A DNA stretch of 64,000 nt from Nothopassalora personata (taxonomy: Eukaryota > Ascomycota > Dothideomycetes > Mycosphaerellales > Mycosphaerellaceae): assembly GCA_033816765.1 (NCBI GenBank), contig CM066293.1, positions 124,001 to 188,000 on the forward strand, given 5' to 3'. The notes under the pieces are model-generated. The model worked only from the letters and a program-made list of their open reading frames with translations. It did not search any database and was not told the origin of the DNA. The position numbers and the translations under genes were made by a program. Position 1 is the first letter of the stretch. The number at the start of each line of letters is the position of its first letter. Shown in pieces: positions 35,472-47,100 of this stretch.

Positions 35472-36842
35472 CTCGAGTTTATGTCGTCGCTCGGTCGTTC
35501 AGGTGGTCAGCAGCCAGCCAGTCAGTCGTGAAGAGACCAGACTTCGAGCACAACGAACAAAGAGGACAGTCAGGCGGTCGTTGAGTCTTTGAAGACGCAA
35601 AGGATCGCAGAGGCACAATGCAACTCATTGGCCGGATAATAACATGGATACTTGGCAGTAGCGCCTCCGGGTCAAAGTAGACCGTTGTACGTTCACTTGA
35701 GCTGCAATCGTTGCATCGAACCCCAATGCTACCATAGCTCGAACCCCAGATCAACACTCCGCCATGCAGGATCGCCAAGACGGAGTGAGGCTTCCGGGTC
35801 GAGATGGCTGGCCGATAACGTAACACTGAGAGGACAGCCGAGAACTGATGGGTGGAAGCGCCCCCCCCCCCCCCAAAGTTGATTGTTCCGTCAATCAGAT
35901 AGGTGTTGAACTGTGGTCAAGATATGAGTAATACTCAAGCCCTCACAAGCTTTGCTCTCGGTTTCGCCATGGTATCGGGTAGATGTGGCGAACCCGCGAT
36001 GAGGCTCGAGCTGGCAACGGTGCAAAGCAGCATTAATTGCATCGTGCACACTCTCTTGAATCAGTACAGCGTGAAGTCGAATAGGAGTGGCTAGCGGACC
36101 GTTGTCCAAAGCAGGCGCCCTTGTCAAGGAAGCAAGTCTCCTAGTCGTGTCTCGGGACTTCTTCTGATTGACACAGCGCGAAGCAACAACACGTACAGTA
36201 CGCCCTCAACCTCCCACAGGGCTGAAATGACGTGCAGCACTGGCTTGAGCACGTATTTTCCAGGTCAGACATCACAGTCAATGCCACTCCCGGTCAGGCG
36301 TTGCTGAGCGAACATCTGCGACAACACGCATCGCCGTTACTAGAGTCTGTCGTCCAGTGCGTACGAAAAGATGACATGAAAGAGCAAGATCAAACGATTT
36401 GAACACGCAAGACTGCGGGACACGTCAAGGGTGGGACTATTATTATAGGACAACGTCGACTTTCCACGCGGGATGACTTGCTCAGAGTACCGTGCTGGGT
36501 ATCGTATACCGCGCGAATGACTGGCCACGAAGAAGAACTTGCATTTTGTTTGCCGATGACGGGTTGATGCTAGGACGGCTAAAATGGGTGTTACTCCACC
36601 TACTCGAAGGAAGCAGATTTTCATTCGCCGTCGGCCGAGGATGAACAGTTTGATATGCAGCAACTCGTGCCACCTCAAGCGGTAAGGATGGACAGCGGTC
36701 TTGCAGGAATGCTAAGTGATAAAGTACCTGACTAATGTAGGTAAATGTTTCCTTCGTTGTACTGCTTGACCTGTTCTGCAAAGCACTCATCGTCTCTGCA
36801 CTTTTCGCACTACTAACAGCGGCATCGAGCTTGGCACCGAGA
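35472..36842. promoter_or_regulatory. Shared promoter region of two divergent permeases
   Basis: 1.37 kb between two genes transcribed apart. It holds a run of fourteen C at 35,861-35,874. No gene recognised. That both transporters are controlled from here is inference from layout. Confidence 0.4.
35861..35874. repeat. C14 homopolymer
   Basis: Uninterrupted run of fourteen C bases in the divergent promoter region; length could be misjudged by sequencing. Confidence 0.9.
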
Positions 36843-38285
36843 ATGAACAGATCTGAGTCTTATAGTGGAAGCAAACATGACCTCGAGAAGAATGTAATCC
36901 ACGAAGAGCCGAATGTGAATGTGTGGCCGAGCTCGCGAGACGATGACATTCAGCATGCGATGGAAGAAGCAGAAGAACACCATAGCACCGCCAAGACCGA
37001 AGAGCCTCCCAACACTATTGCAAACACATTATCACGCACGATCAGTAGACGATCAGCAGCATCATCATGGCAAGACCCAGGACCACCACCAGAAGGAGGT
37101 CTAACAGCATGGACCCAAGTGCTATGTGCTCACCTGACCATCTTCACGACTTTCGGCTTCACAACCTCCTTCGGAGTGTACCAAACCTACTACGAAACAA
37201 GTCTCGGCATAGCACCTAGCACCATTTCCTGGATAGGCTCCATGCAGCTCTTCCTCCTCTTCGGCATAGGAACTTTCACCGGCCGCGCTACAGATGCAGG
37301 CCTATTTCGACCCGTCTACATCGCCGGCTCGATGATCCAAATCATCGGGATCTTCACCATGGCAGAATCGACGAAACTCTACCAGCTCTTCCTGTCGCAA
37401 GCAGTATGTCTAGGCTTGGCCAACGGCTTGCAATTTTGCCCGGCGATGGCGCTGGTGTCGACATACTTTGTCAAGAAGCGCGCTTTCGTGATGGGAATCA
37501 CTGCTTTGGGGTCTTGCACAGGCGGTGTCGTCTTCCCCATTATCGTGCAACAATGCCTTCCGACCTTGGGATTTCCATGGACGATCCGGATCATAGGCTT
37601 CATCATGCTCGCGCTGGACGTTGTTACTATCTCCCTGTATCGGACTCGCCTCCCGCCTCGAAAGTCCGGCGCTTTGGTAGACTGGGAGAGCTTCAAGGAA
37701 GCGCCATATGCCCTCTACTGCGTCGCCATGTTCTTCACGTTCTGGGGCTTATACTTCGCCTTCTTCTACGTGGGATCTTACGGCCGACATGTCTTGGGAG
37801 TAAGCTATCAACAATCCATCGACCTTCTCCTCACGACCGTCTGCATGGGTTTCATCTTCCGACTCCTGCCAAACTGGCTTGCGGATCGTGTCGGATCATT
37901 GAACGTCATGATTCCCTTTGCCTTCATATGTGGGATCATGATGTTTGGCTGGATTGGGATTCACTCCATCGGCGCACTATTCGCTTTCGCAGCCATATAC
38001 GGATCTGGCAGTGCGGTGATTCAGGCCTTATGGCCGGCGGTAATCGGGAGTCTTAGTCGGGATGGGAACCTGAAGAAAGCCGGAGTGAGGATGGGCATGG
38101 CGTTCACGATTGTGAGCTTCTCGAGTTTGACGGGGCCGCCCTTGGCCGGAGCGTTGATCCAGCGGAATGGTGGGAGTTATCTTTATGCTAATGTCTGGGC
38201 GGGCACCTCATTCTTCATTGGAGGTGCTCTATTGATAGCGACGAGGTATAGCCTCGTGGGCTGGGATCTGAGGGCTAGAATATAG
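36843..38285 (+). CDS. MFS monocarboxylate-type permease
   Basis: Single exon, 480 residues from ATG 36,843 (the frame opens a little earlier without ATG). A polar N-terminal tail of about 90 residues ends in DPGPPPEGGLTAWTQVL, the lead-in typical of fungal MCT-like carriers. About twelve hydrophobic helices follow, with FGVYQTYYETSLGIAPSTISWIGS in helices 1-2 and GVSYQQSIDLLLTTVCMGF in the C-half. Fungal members (Mch-like) carry organic acids, riboflavin or unknown substrates across plasma or vacuolar membranes, so the cargo cannot be named. Confidence 0.88.
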   Translation: MNRSESYSGSKHDLEKNVIHEEPNVNVWPSSRDDDIQHAMEEAEEHHSTAKTEEPPNTIANTLSRTISRRSAASSWQDPGPPPEGGLTAWTQVLCAHLTIFTTFGFTTSFGVYQTYYETSLGIAPSTISWIGSMQLFLLFGIGTFTGRATDAGLFRPVYIAGSMIQIIGIFTMAESTKLYQLFLSQAVCLGLANGLQFCPAMALVSTYFVKKRAFVMGITALGSCTGGVVFPIIVQQCLPTLGFPWTIRIIGFIMLALDVVTISLYRTRLPPRKSGALVDWESFKEAPYALYCVAMFFTFWGLYFAFFYVGSYGRHVLGVSYQQSIDLLLTTVCMGFIFRLLPNWLADRVGSLNVMIPFAFICGIMMFGWIGIHSIGALFAFAAIYGSGSAVIQALWPAVIGSLSRDGNLKKAGVRMGMAFTIVSFSSLTGPPLAGALIQRNGGSYLYANVWAGTSFFIGGALLIATRYSLVGWDLRARI

Positions 38286-38410
38286 AGGTGAGATATTGAA
38301 GTAATAAATACTAGCATAATATGTTGAATGGCAATTGCCATACTAGATGTTCTCCGCTGTGCGCTAACACTGATGCTGCCTGGCCTTAGTTCGTTTCTAC
38401 ATCACCCCGG

Positions 38411-38713
38411 TCATACCCCAGTGTAGCTCAAGACCATGGCCTCCCACGTGCTAATCCGTTCGTCATCGTCTAGATCCTGGTGGGGAGCAGGAATGGGACT
38501 CACGACCTTGAACAGCTCTCCTCGACAAAGTGGGCAGGTATTGTGCTTCTCCAGCCACTTCAACAGGCATTTGCGGCAGAAGACATGGTTGCAGGGCGTC
38601 TTTACCGGCCTTTTGGGTGCCCGCTGGTCGATGGGACATGATTCGTCGCATTCGCTGTCTACAATTGATGTAAGGCCCGCGGCCAGGAACGCAGTCTTGT
38701 TAGGGAAAGGCAT
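38411..38713 (-). CDS. Small RING-HC protein, copy 1
   Basis: 100 residues from ATG 38,713; the frame extends upstream to 38,824, but similarity to its neighbour starts at this Met. C3HC4 RING: CPIDQ...CNHVFCRKCLLKWLEKHNTCPLC. Likely an E3 ubiquitin ligase module by family rule, target unknown. A close relative lies directly upstream on the same strand at 38,989-39,318, so the pair is a tandem duplicate. Confidence 0.75.
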   Translation of the reverse strand: MPFPNKTAFLAAGLTSIVDSECDESCPIDQRAPKRPVKTPCNHVFCRKCLLKWLEKHNTCPLCRGELFKVVSPIPAPHQDLDDDERISTWEAMVLSYTGV

Positions 38714-38988
38714 TCTGCTGCCGCTGATTTGTCGTCGATATAGTCTTGCGAGTCCCTCGAGCTGGCACTCTGATTGAAGGCGCTGTACAAGTGGTGGCCG
38801 GACTCTTGTTCTTCGCTGGCTCAATTGCAGGCTTGCGTAGTGTCCGTTGTGGCGTTGGGGTCAGCAACATATTGTCTCCGAGGCTGCTAAAGCTCTACCT
38901 GCCTTCACCATTGCTTGTTCTCATTGCACTACCGCAAAGCAGTGGCGACTCGGGCTTCACTAACTCTCACAGCCCTTTCCGCGGCCCT

Positions 38989-39318
38989 TCAAGTTCCATC
39001 CTGTATGGACTTCAACCAGATAGCCCGATGAAAAGCATCCCAAAGCCAGCTCCATGCGGATTGTGTGTCCTCAAGGTCTTTGATCTGGCAGTCTACACTG
39101 CCATTGTCCGACGGATTGAACAATCTCCTTCGACAGAGCGGACAAGAATTCTGCTGGTCGAACCAGTGAAGCAGACACTCTGCACAATAAACATGGCCAC
39201 ATGGGGTTCGTACTGGATCTTTCGCTGCGCTTCGATCGAGTGGACAGTAAATATCCTCCTCATTCCCGACCGGTGCAAGGCCACTCGCGAGGAACATTGC
39301 TTTGCTGGGAAGAGTCAT
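38989..39318 (-). CDS. Small RING-HC protein, copy 2
   Basis: 109 residues, single exon. It begins MTLPSKAMFLASGLAPV, matching MPFPNKTAFLAAGLTSI of copy 1. RING: CPLDR...CGHVYCAECLLHWFDQQNSCPLCRRRLF. The C-terminal 40 residues differ from copy 1. About 275 bp separate the two genes, head to tail. Confidence 0.75.
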   Translation of the reverse strand: MTLPSKAMFLASGLAPVGNEEDIYCPLDRSAAKDPVRTPCGHVYCAECLLHWFDQQNSCPLCRRRLFNPSDNGSVDCQIKDLEDTQSAWSWLWDAFHRAIWLKSIQDGT

Positions 39319-40330
39319 ATTTTTCGCTTTATTCTATAAGCTTGTGTCTCAGAACAATCAGTGATCGAAAGAGGCTAGGAAAAGAGGGAAATCGAGGGCA
39401 GTGGAGAGACTTTTCATGCTATCAAGAAGACGTCGCACACAAGAGGGTATAAGAGGGTGCTGAATGGACGATTATCGCCGTTGCACCTACTCCATTCGAA
39501 GTGGCAGCTATCCGTCGTTTGATCCACTTCGCAGCTTAGCGATCATTGCCACTACTGCGTCGGGTCGACCGGCACGCACACGTGCGAAGGATCCTCAAGG
39601 AGAGCGAAAATAGAGGCCACCCGGACGAAGGCATCGGCCGAATCACGCGAGCGTCGCAGCGGGAGGGGGAATCTTTCGGAGGACTTTACGATGGCACAAG
39701 ACCGTCAAGAGTGCTAATAATAAGCTTCAGTTCCTGGCAGAAGAGGTGGCGCCTCAGAGCTTGAGCGCCGTACAGCATTCCCGCTGTGGGCTTCCGCGGG
39801 CGTCACTGCAAAGTCGAGGAAAGATGTGCAGTTCGTAGCGGCATTTTCGCAAACACGCGAGGACAGGACCCCCGTGCTAGGCTTTGAGACGCGTGCGCTG
39901 CACGAGGATGGGTGGCACTAGCGAGCACACGAGAACATCATCATGAGGCATGTCTGCCGCATAAAGCTAAATGCCGTTGACAAGCAGTCGTCTAGCCATG
40001 CTCATGGGCTATTGCCATCCTTAATGAACGTCGTCTGTGTCTTCCCATGGGAATTCCCGGTTTTCAGCGGAACCTGGTGGAGCCGTAGATAATAGAAAGT
40101 CCGCGCAGGTGGAATGTTTCGATCCTTCGAAGGCGGTAAAATTGTTACGGCAAGCAGTCTGGTGGTGGTAAAGCAGATCCAGTAAGCAATGATCGCATTC
40201 GTGTGAAAGTATATCTTGAGCATCTCTGTCGAAGTTGTAAGTCTCGTAGACTTCTTCGGATGTCTTTCTCGTCCTGGTGTGACATCCTGGCGCGCTTTGA
40301 CCGGTTCCGATGTGACAGCTTTCATGCTCT
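39319..40330. other. Intergenic, no gene recognised
   Basis: About 1 kb of ordinary base use with only short unconvincing open frames. Includes the RING copy 2 promoter side and the PC4 3' side. Confidence 0.4.
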
Positions 40331-41000
40331 TCAACCGTCGTCCTCATCGCTGGTAGCCTCGTGATTCTGCTTCAGCTTGAACTTGTCAAGCTTGCTGGCC
40401 GACTTCGACGGCAGCACTGGCTCTTCCTCTTCCTCGTCATCGTCTTTCGCATCGGCCTCGCCGTTGTCTTCTTCGATGGGCTTGGCGCTCGAGGCGCCGT
40501 TGTCGTACTGAGGGCGAGGCACCTCGATACCCTTGGCCTGCAAGGAAGATTCGATTTGTGGCAGGAGCTCGATGACAGCTTTGTATTGATCAATGGGTAA
40601 GGAGATGCCCGACTTTCGAGTCAGCCGGGTTACCATGACACATGTTCCTGAATATACAATACTTTGCCTGGAAGCGACTTTCCGTCCTTCTCGTAGTATT
40701 CGCGCATGGTGACCATCGTGTTGCCTTTGTACTCGCTAATTACGAGACGTCGCTTGCCCGAGATCTGCCAACGATCAGTACTGCACAGTATTGCCGTCGA
40801 CCGATTTCGGCGCGTGCCATCCGCATATGCCGTACCTGCCAATAGTCGTTGCCGTCGTCATCTTGCTGAAATTCGAGATTGGCGGCCGGAGTGGTGACCT
40901 TGCTCTTCTTGCTCTTCTTGCTCTTCGGCGCGTCCTCGATGAAGCCGCCATCACCGTCGTACTCCTCGGCGGCACGCTTACGAGACTTCTTGGGTGGCAT
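40331..41000 (-). CDS. SUB1: PC4/Sub1-type transcriptional coactivator
   Basis: Three exons: 41,000-40,836; 40,764-40,663; 40,612-40,331, giving about 182 residues. A basic Ser/Lys N-terminus (MPPKKSRKR, KSKKSKKSK) leads into the PC4 fold: YWQISGKRRLVISEYKGNTMVTMREYYEKDGKSLPGK, then SGISLPIDQYKAVIELLPQI. This domain binds single-stranded DNA and aids RNA polymerase II initiation. A long acidic C-terminal tail follows, as in fungal Sub1 and unlike the short animal PC4. Nuclear. Confidence 0.92.
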
Positions 41001-41437
41001 GTCGGCAATACTGTGGTCGCTTTCTGTGACAGTACGTGTCGGGGTCACCGAAGCAATGGATCGATGTGATACGAGCACTGATGTTGATGCATCCCCAAGT
41101 GAAGCTATGGGCGACGCGACAAGGTGACACGAAATTGACATATGACGTAGCTAGATGGTCTGAGCACTCTTCCGCGGCCATGTTGTTTTACCTTACACTA
41201 TTATCGACACCACAGACAGCATTGGTTACGTTCCTTCACTGAACTCCGATGAGCACCTGTGCACCATCCTCGTTGCAATGCGTGAAGAATTGCCGCTGTA
41301 TGCGGGAGAGGCCCGTCAATATGCAGAGCGGAACGTTCCGTGATCGTATGCCCTTGCCGGCGGCGACGCAATACAGGTAGAGGCATTGCCTTTCACAATC
41401 TCGCACTTGTAGTCCTACTATTTCATCAGCAGAAGTC

Positions 41438-41527
41438 ATGGCGACTCAAAAGGTAGCCTTGATCACCGCAGGCACAGCCGGTCTTGGAGCGCAGATAGCT
41501 CGAGTTTTAGCCCCCGACTTCAGACTG
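41438..41527 (+). pseudogene. First exon of a short-chain dehydrogenase, truncated by transposon DNA
   Basis: ATG at 41,438 opens 30 codons: MATQKVALITAGTAGLGAQI.. up to a consensus donor GTAAGT at 41,528. The first strand and Gly-rich turn (TAGTAGLG) are the Rossmann nucleotide-binding start of SDR enzymes. A plausible intron end (GTGTTAG or GTCAG, about 41,565-41,575) is followed at once by RIP-worn sequence, and no second exon is found in the window. The gene appears cut by an old insertion. Whether its remainder lies beyond the window cannot be seen. Confidence 0.65.
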
Positions 41528-41570
41528 GTAAGTAGTGGTGTTGTGAATCAGGTGACCAATGGCTGTGTTA

Positions 41571-43723
41571 GTCAGGACTTAGCACACACATACTATATTA
41601 CACTGTCTCTGTAGCTAGATAGTCTTACGCCCTATAGCAATTTATAAGGGCTACTAATCCACCCTATCGTTTTAATCTAGAAGCTTGTACTCGTTAAATA
41701 CCTATTTATAATAGGTTATAAGCCCGGGTGCTCCTCTGCCTATTTAATTTAAACCCTAAATTATTATCGAAGCTCTATTAAGGATTAGCTTGCCTTACTA
41801 GTAGACCCGACCCTATATTTGTTTTATAGACAACTATCTAATCGATTTAAGAACTACTATAGGACATCGGTACTAAGTATTATTACCGTAGTATAGCATC
41901 TAAAAGAGCTAGACTAGATATAGAGTTTAGAAACAATACTGTAAGGGTAGCCTATAGCTAACCCTTACATGTAATGCGGCTATGCCCGGCTTAGTATATC
42001 GCACGTGACGCGCATGCGTACACTAGGAGACGCGTATAGCGTCTATAGAAGAAAGCAAGCTTTAGTTCATCTACGATTGGAAGATCGTAGGCGTGCTATA
42101 CATTACGACATCCCCTTATAGCCTTACGGTCCTTACAGTTCTAAAGCTTCCCTTCGTTATAATCCATACACGCTATAGAGCCCGATCGCGACGTACACGA
42201 CGGCGAGTCGCCTACGCCGCCCCTAAGCCCTAGAGCATAGCAGTAGGCGCGTCGTGTAGCCTTAGTTACGAGAAGAGAGGCCTTACGGGCTAAGATTAAA
42301 GAGTAAGAGATATAGCGGGAGATCGAGCGGCTAGAGATCTTACGCGCTATAAGCGTACCGCCTCTAGAGCGCATAGGAGGGAGGAGAGAAGATTACCTCC
42401 CTACTACAACCCCTACCTCTATCTCTATAACTACTAACGATAATATTATAGTACGAGGCGCGGCCGTAGCGTATACGACGCGACCGCGTCTAAAAGAGCC
42501 GACGCCTTTTAGAGGGGATTCGATAAGGAAGGCAAGGGTATTCCTTCGGGAGCTCTTACTTATCTTCGCCCTCTTAGGTACTATGTACGCGATAGACGAA
42601 TTAAAGGTCCTATATAGGGTTATATACCTTAGTAGAGAGGTAAGCGAGCGATAGTATACTAACTATAGCGCCGTTAACCTTGTAGGGTATATATACTAGG
42701 ACTTTAAGGAGTTCTACCGAGACGTATGCGGCGATCCTATAAATCGCGTACTTAACGTTATATTAGAGTACGAGGTTACGAAATAGAAGGACAACTAGAT
42801 AGCGCGGCAGTTCGCGACTAAGCTAGATGTTATAGAGGACTAGTTAGGTAACTACTCGGAAGCGTAACGTATACGGCACCTACTAGCGAAGCTTACGCCT
42901 CGCTTACGGTCCGCTATCGTTAGCTACTATAATATCCCTACGACTAGAGAAGACCTAGTAGTCCTAGCCTCGCGTATCGAAAGTACCGAGCGCCGAGGTA
43001 GTAGCGGAGGGCACGACCGCGGGCAGTATGTGCGTCGTAAGCGTAAAGCTAAGGGCGTACATAAGCGGGCCGATCGCCTAAAGTAATAGAAGTAGAGTTA
43101 AGTACCGGGCGCCTCGGGTGCGAGTTAGTAGCGAGACGCCGGTAGCTCGTCTTTAGCTAGCTAGAAGTCGAAAGTAGAGTACTACGGCTACGGTAGGAAG
43201 GGTTACTATAAGACGGAGTACCGGAGTAGATACCTATAGAAAGACCGCGACGCGTAAGCGGTTCGTAGGTTAGAAACTGTCGAGGCTTTAACTAAGAAGG
43301 GCGAATAGGGAAAAGGTAGAGGACTAGGTAAGGGTCGCTCCTAAGTCCGAGTTTCTATATAGACCCCTTAAGGTAAGTCGATACGAGTCTAGCGCGTTAG
43401 TTATAAGGCGCCGTCGAGACGCGTAAGGGCTTTCGCGAGGCTACGTTTCTTCTAGATAACGGTATAGATTTAAGCTTAGTGTCGTACGAGTATATACTCC
43501 GATACTAGATGTAGCCTATTAGTAGTATAAAGCTTCTAAATCTAGAGTCGTACGCGTAGAACTAGGGGCATTACTACGGCGCCTATGCGGTTCGCGTGCG
43601 ACTAGCTAACGATGTAGGAGTAGAGCGCGTAAGCGACGCTATCTACTATATAGCGCCTATAGGTAGGCCGTTAGTTATTTTAGGTAGACCCTAGCGGTAT
43701 CGTAATCGGATAGTAAAGGCCGA
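41571..43723 (+). mobile_element. RIP-worn Ty3/Gypsy gag-protease relic, left part
   Basis: Plus-strand reading through TAG stops gives a Gag-like segment (about 42,570-43,000), a worn zinc knuckle (YGYGRKGYYKTEYRS for C-x2-C-x4-H-x4-C, about 43,180-43,230) and an aspartic-protease-like stretch (LLDNGIDLSLVSYEY, then IGRPLVILGRPW, about 43,440-43,700). Bases 41,942-42,803 are inverted relative to 7,717-8,577. The sequence is interrupted at 43,723 by the intact chromovirus and resumes after 50,767. The stops are CpA/TpG-to-TpA products. Confidence 0.65.
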
Positions 43724-43909
43724 TGACACGGGCGATATGAGATCCGGAGAGTGTAGGAGTCAAGTCGTGAATAATACAATCTACGAAGAGTCTAAGAACG
43801 AGAGAGAAGAGAGAAGCAAGGTCGATCTCGTGCCAAGCCGCGCTAACCCGATCCGGAAGGTCCGCGGTTAAGCCGGCGAAGGGTCCAAGGTCAAGGCCAC
43901 CCCGTGACA
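43724..43909 (-). repeat. 3' LTR of chromovirus (186 bp)
   Basis: On the minus strand it starts TGTCACGGGGTGG and ends CGCCCGTGTCA. Matches the copy at 50,577-50,762 base for base by eye. Confidence 0.95.
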
Positions 43910-43912
43910 GTA

Positions 43913-43922
43913 CCCCCCCTCC
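43913..43922 (-). promoter_or_regulatory. Polypurine tract of chromovirus
   Basis: Minus-strand GGAGGGGGGG, then TAC, then the first TG of the 3' LTR: the expected primer position for plus-strand DNA synthesis. Confidence 0.8.
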
Positions 43923-44158
43923 AAAATGGCCACGAGCGCCTGCGACGTGCGTAAAAAGAAAATCAAACAGTATGTAACCAATGCGACAGCGGCCTCGTCT
44001 GGCGTGTAAGGGATGTGTAGCATGGTCGGCTCGAGCGGTGCGTGTAGATACCGCGGACCGGTGCTTCAGTGTGCGTGCTTCAGTAAGGCCGTGCTGTAAC
44101 AGCGAGAGGCTACAGTCGGTGCTTACACACGCATTGAAGGCCGTGTCCGAGCAGTTCA

Positions 44159-47100
44159 TCACTTCGGCGAGACAGCTGTATCTCCTCGCGTGCGCGCTGA
44201 ACGGCGGAGGACCGGCGTTTCTGTGGTCGGTGTCGGTGCGGAGACAGGTGGTTGTCCAGCATCTGCCATGTGCGCGGGTAATGCGGTTGACCCAACTTTC
44301 TCGTTCGGTATCCATAGCGCTGGCGGCTTCCATCCGGGCGGCGGGCCATCAGCATCAGGGTTGTTGTGGTGAAAGTCTGCGATCAAGTCATCGGGTCCGC
44401 CGATGTTGACTTTGTAGACCTCTGAGGTGTGGGCGCCGCCGACCCATCGGTATGTGTAGCGAACCTCCTTGTGCGCCCTGCCTGTCCACTTGCTCTTAAT
44501 CACCTCCTCCACCTCGTGACGTTGCTGACCTTCGGCGTCGATAACTGGCGGTGGCTCGGTATCGTGTTGGTTGGGAAACGGGTTCGAGTCGGCGATGCGC
44601 AAGAGGCTGGTGTGGAAGACGTTGTGTATCTTCATAGTGGCTGGCAGGGTAAGTCGGTATGCGTCGTTGCCTAGTACCTTCTCGACTGGCCAAGGGCCGT
44701 TGTTCTTGTGGTCGAGTTTCTTGCTTGGTCGGCGAGTCAGTATGTTGCGCGTGTCGAGCCAAACCTTGTCGCCGACGCGATAGCGCGGTGCTGCTTGTCG
44801 AGAAGTGAGCGCGCTGTGGTCATATCGAGCCTGCGCCCAACGCATTTGAGTCGCACAGTAGTCATGAAGTTGCTCAAGTTTGGCGGCGAAGTCATCGGCA
44901 GCTTGCTGGTCAATGCGCTGTGCGGTAGGTCCAGAATGCTTGGCGAGCTCCGATGGCGGTGTGAAAGTCATGCGCGGATGGCGGCCCAGAGTTGCGAAGA
45001 ACGGTGACACACCTGTAGTGTCAGACCGTACGTTGTTGGCGGCGAACTCGGCCATAGGAAGCAACTGGACCCAGTCGTCCTGCGCGTAGTTGACGAATGC
45101 GCGGAGATACATTTCCATAATCCTGTTGGTGCTTTCACTCTGCCCATCTGTTTGCGGGTGGAAAGCAGTAGACAGTCGCTGGTCGACGCGCATCAGTAGC
45201 AACAGGCGTTTCCAGAATGCGCTGACCCACTGGGACCCGCGATCGCTGTAAACGACGTCGAAAAGTCCCTGGTCCTTGATAATGTAACGCAGGCAGACAT
45301 CTGCCGCTGTTTCGGCGGTCAAGTCCTTAACTGCGATGTAGTGTTTGCGTTTGGTGAGTCGCTCCGTGACTGTCAGGATGTTGGTGAAGGTGACGCCCTC
45401 GGCTGATGTGCTAGCTGGCAGCTCAACCACATAGTCCATCGTGACTTCGCGGTATGCTCCTTGTGGTACTGGCAGCTGCCGCAAACCTCCTGAATATGCT
45501 CGAGTGAAAGCGCGTATGCGGGTGCAGACGTGACATGCATCTGTGTACCTGCGAATATCCTTGAACATCCCCGGCCACCAGTACTCGCGGGCGATCAGTT
45601 CATACGTCTTCTCGCGGCCTGGATGACCGGTGAGGAGAGTGTTGTGGTGCTGGCGCATGACTTCGCCTCGCAAGTCCTCAGAATCCGGTACATACACCTT
45701 GTCGCGCACGAAGATCGTGTCATGTTCGATGCGGCAATCGGTGATAGATACGCGTGCGTCCTTCAGCTTGGGCAGATCCTTCTTGATTGCTTCGCGAATG
45801 TCACAAGCGAGCTCGTCTTTGGCGTACGCAAGCTGGATCTGTTCCTCAATGGAAGGATCGCCTGGAGTGGCGCCGTCTAGGACTTCCAGTGCAGCTATGG
45901 CGAGCTCGTACTGACGCTTGGCTGTTGCTGCTGGATCGGGTACCTCGAGACAAGCGACCTGCGGCAGTGTCGCACGCACCTCGTCGCTGAGATTGTCCTC
46001 CTTGAGCAGAACTTGGCGGCGGTTGCGCAGATCATCGGACTTGTCCTGGTCCTGGGATCGTCGTGTAAGGCAGTCGGCCTTCACGTTGTCTTTGCCAGGT
46101 CTGTACGTGATCTTGAAGTTGAAAGCAGACAGGAACTCCGCCCACCGGGCTTGACGTCTGTTAAGCTGCTTGGTAGTCATAAAGTACTCCAAGCCGCGGT
46201 GGTCGGATAGCACCTTGATTGGTGTAGCTGGATCGCAAGACATAAGCTCGGGCCGCCATTCCTCGAATGCGTGCACGATTGCCATAAGTTCCTTGTCGTA
46301 GATCTCGTAATTGCATTCCGCTGGAATCATCTTTGTAGAGTAGAAAGCAACTGGTTTGAGTGCCCAGCCGTCGTCTGGATCTGGCTGGGACAGGACTCCA
46401 GCTGTAACCGTGTCAGAGGCGTCGCATTCGACAGTGCTTGGGAGGTCCGGATCGAAATGCCTAAGTACTGGTGCCTTGGTAAAAGCCAGCTTCAGAGCAT
46501 CGAAAGCCTCCTGGCACTCTGCAGTCCAGCGCCAGACCGGACGGTGCTTTGGGTCCTTGCTGTTGGCGCCACGGGTCAAGCATGTAAGGGCGAATGCTAT
46601 AGTAGCGAATTCGGCGATGAATCTGCGATAGAAGTTGCACAACCCTAGGAATGCTAGGACGTCAGTAACATTGCTTGGAGTCGCCCACTCTTGGATCGCT
46701 TGAACTTTCTTGGGATCCATCTTCAGCCCGGTCGCCGTGATGATGATCCCTAAGAACTTGACTTCGGTCTGGAAGAAACGGCACTTCAGTATGTCGCAGG
46801 GCAGGCGGGCTTCGATAAGCTTGTCAAGGACCTTGTTGACGTGCTCGACGTGGAGCTTGCGAAGCGCGTCGAAACCTCCCTGCTCCGGCGGCTCTGTGTA
46901 CACGATAGTGTCGTCCAAATACGCCGTGCAGAAATCATCGAGATAGTCGTGCAGTGCGGAATTGATGTAAGCTTGGAAAGCCGCTGGTGCGTTACATAGC
47001 CCAAAAGGCACGACCAAGTACTCGTATGTTCCATAGCGCGTGGTGAAAGCAGTCTTCCATTCGTCACCGGCTTTGATACGGAGCTGGTTGAATGCCGCAA

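Noticed and set aside
33476..41527. Possible biosynthetic cluster (two permeases plus dehydrogenase)
   Set aside because: No backbone enzyme or regulator, and the genes between are general cell functions.
43680..44333. Minus-strand ORF of 217 codons
   Set aside because: Runs across the 3' LTR and the pol end in another frame; not conserved in type.
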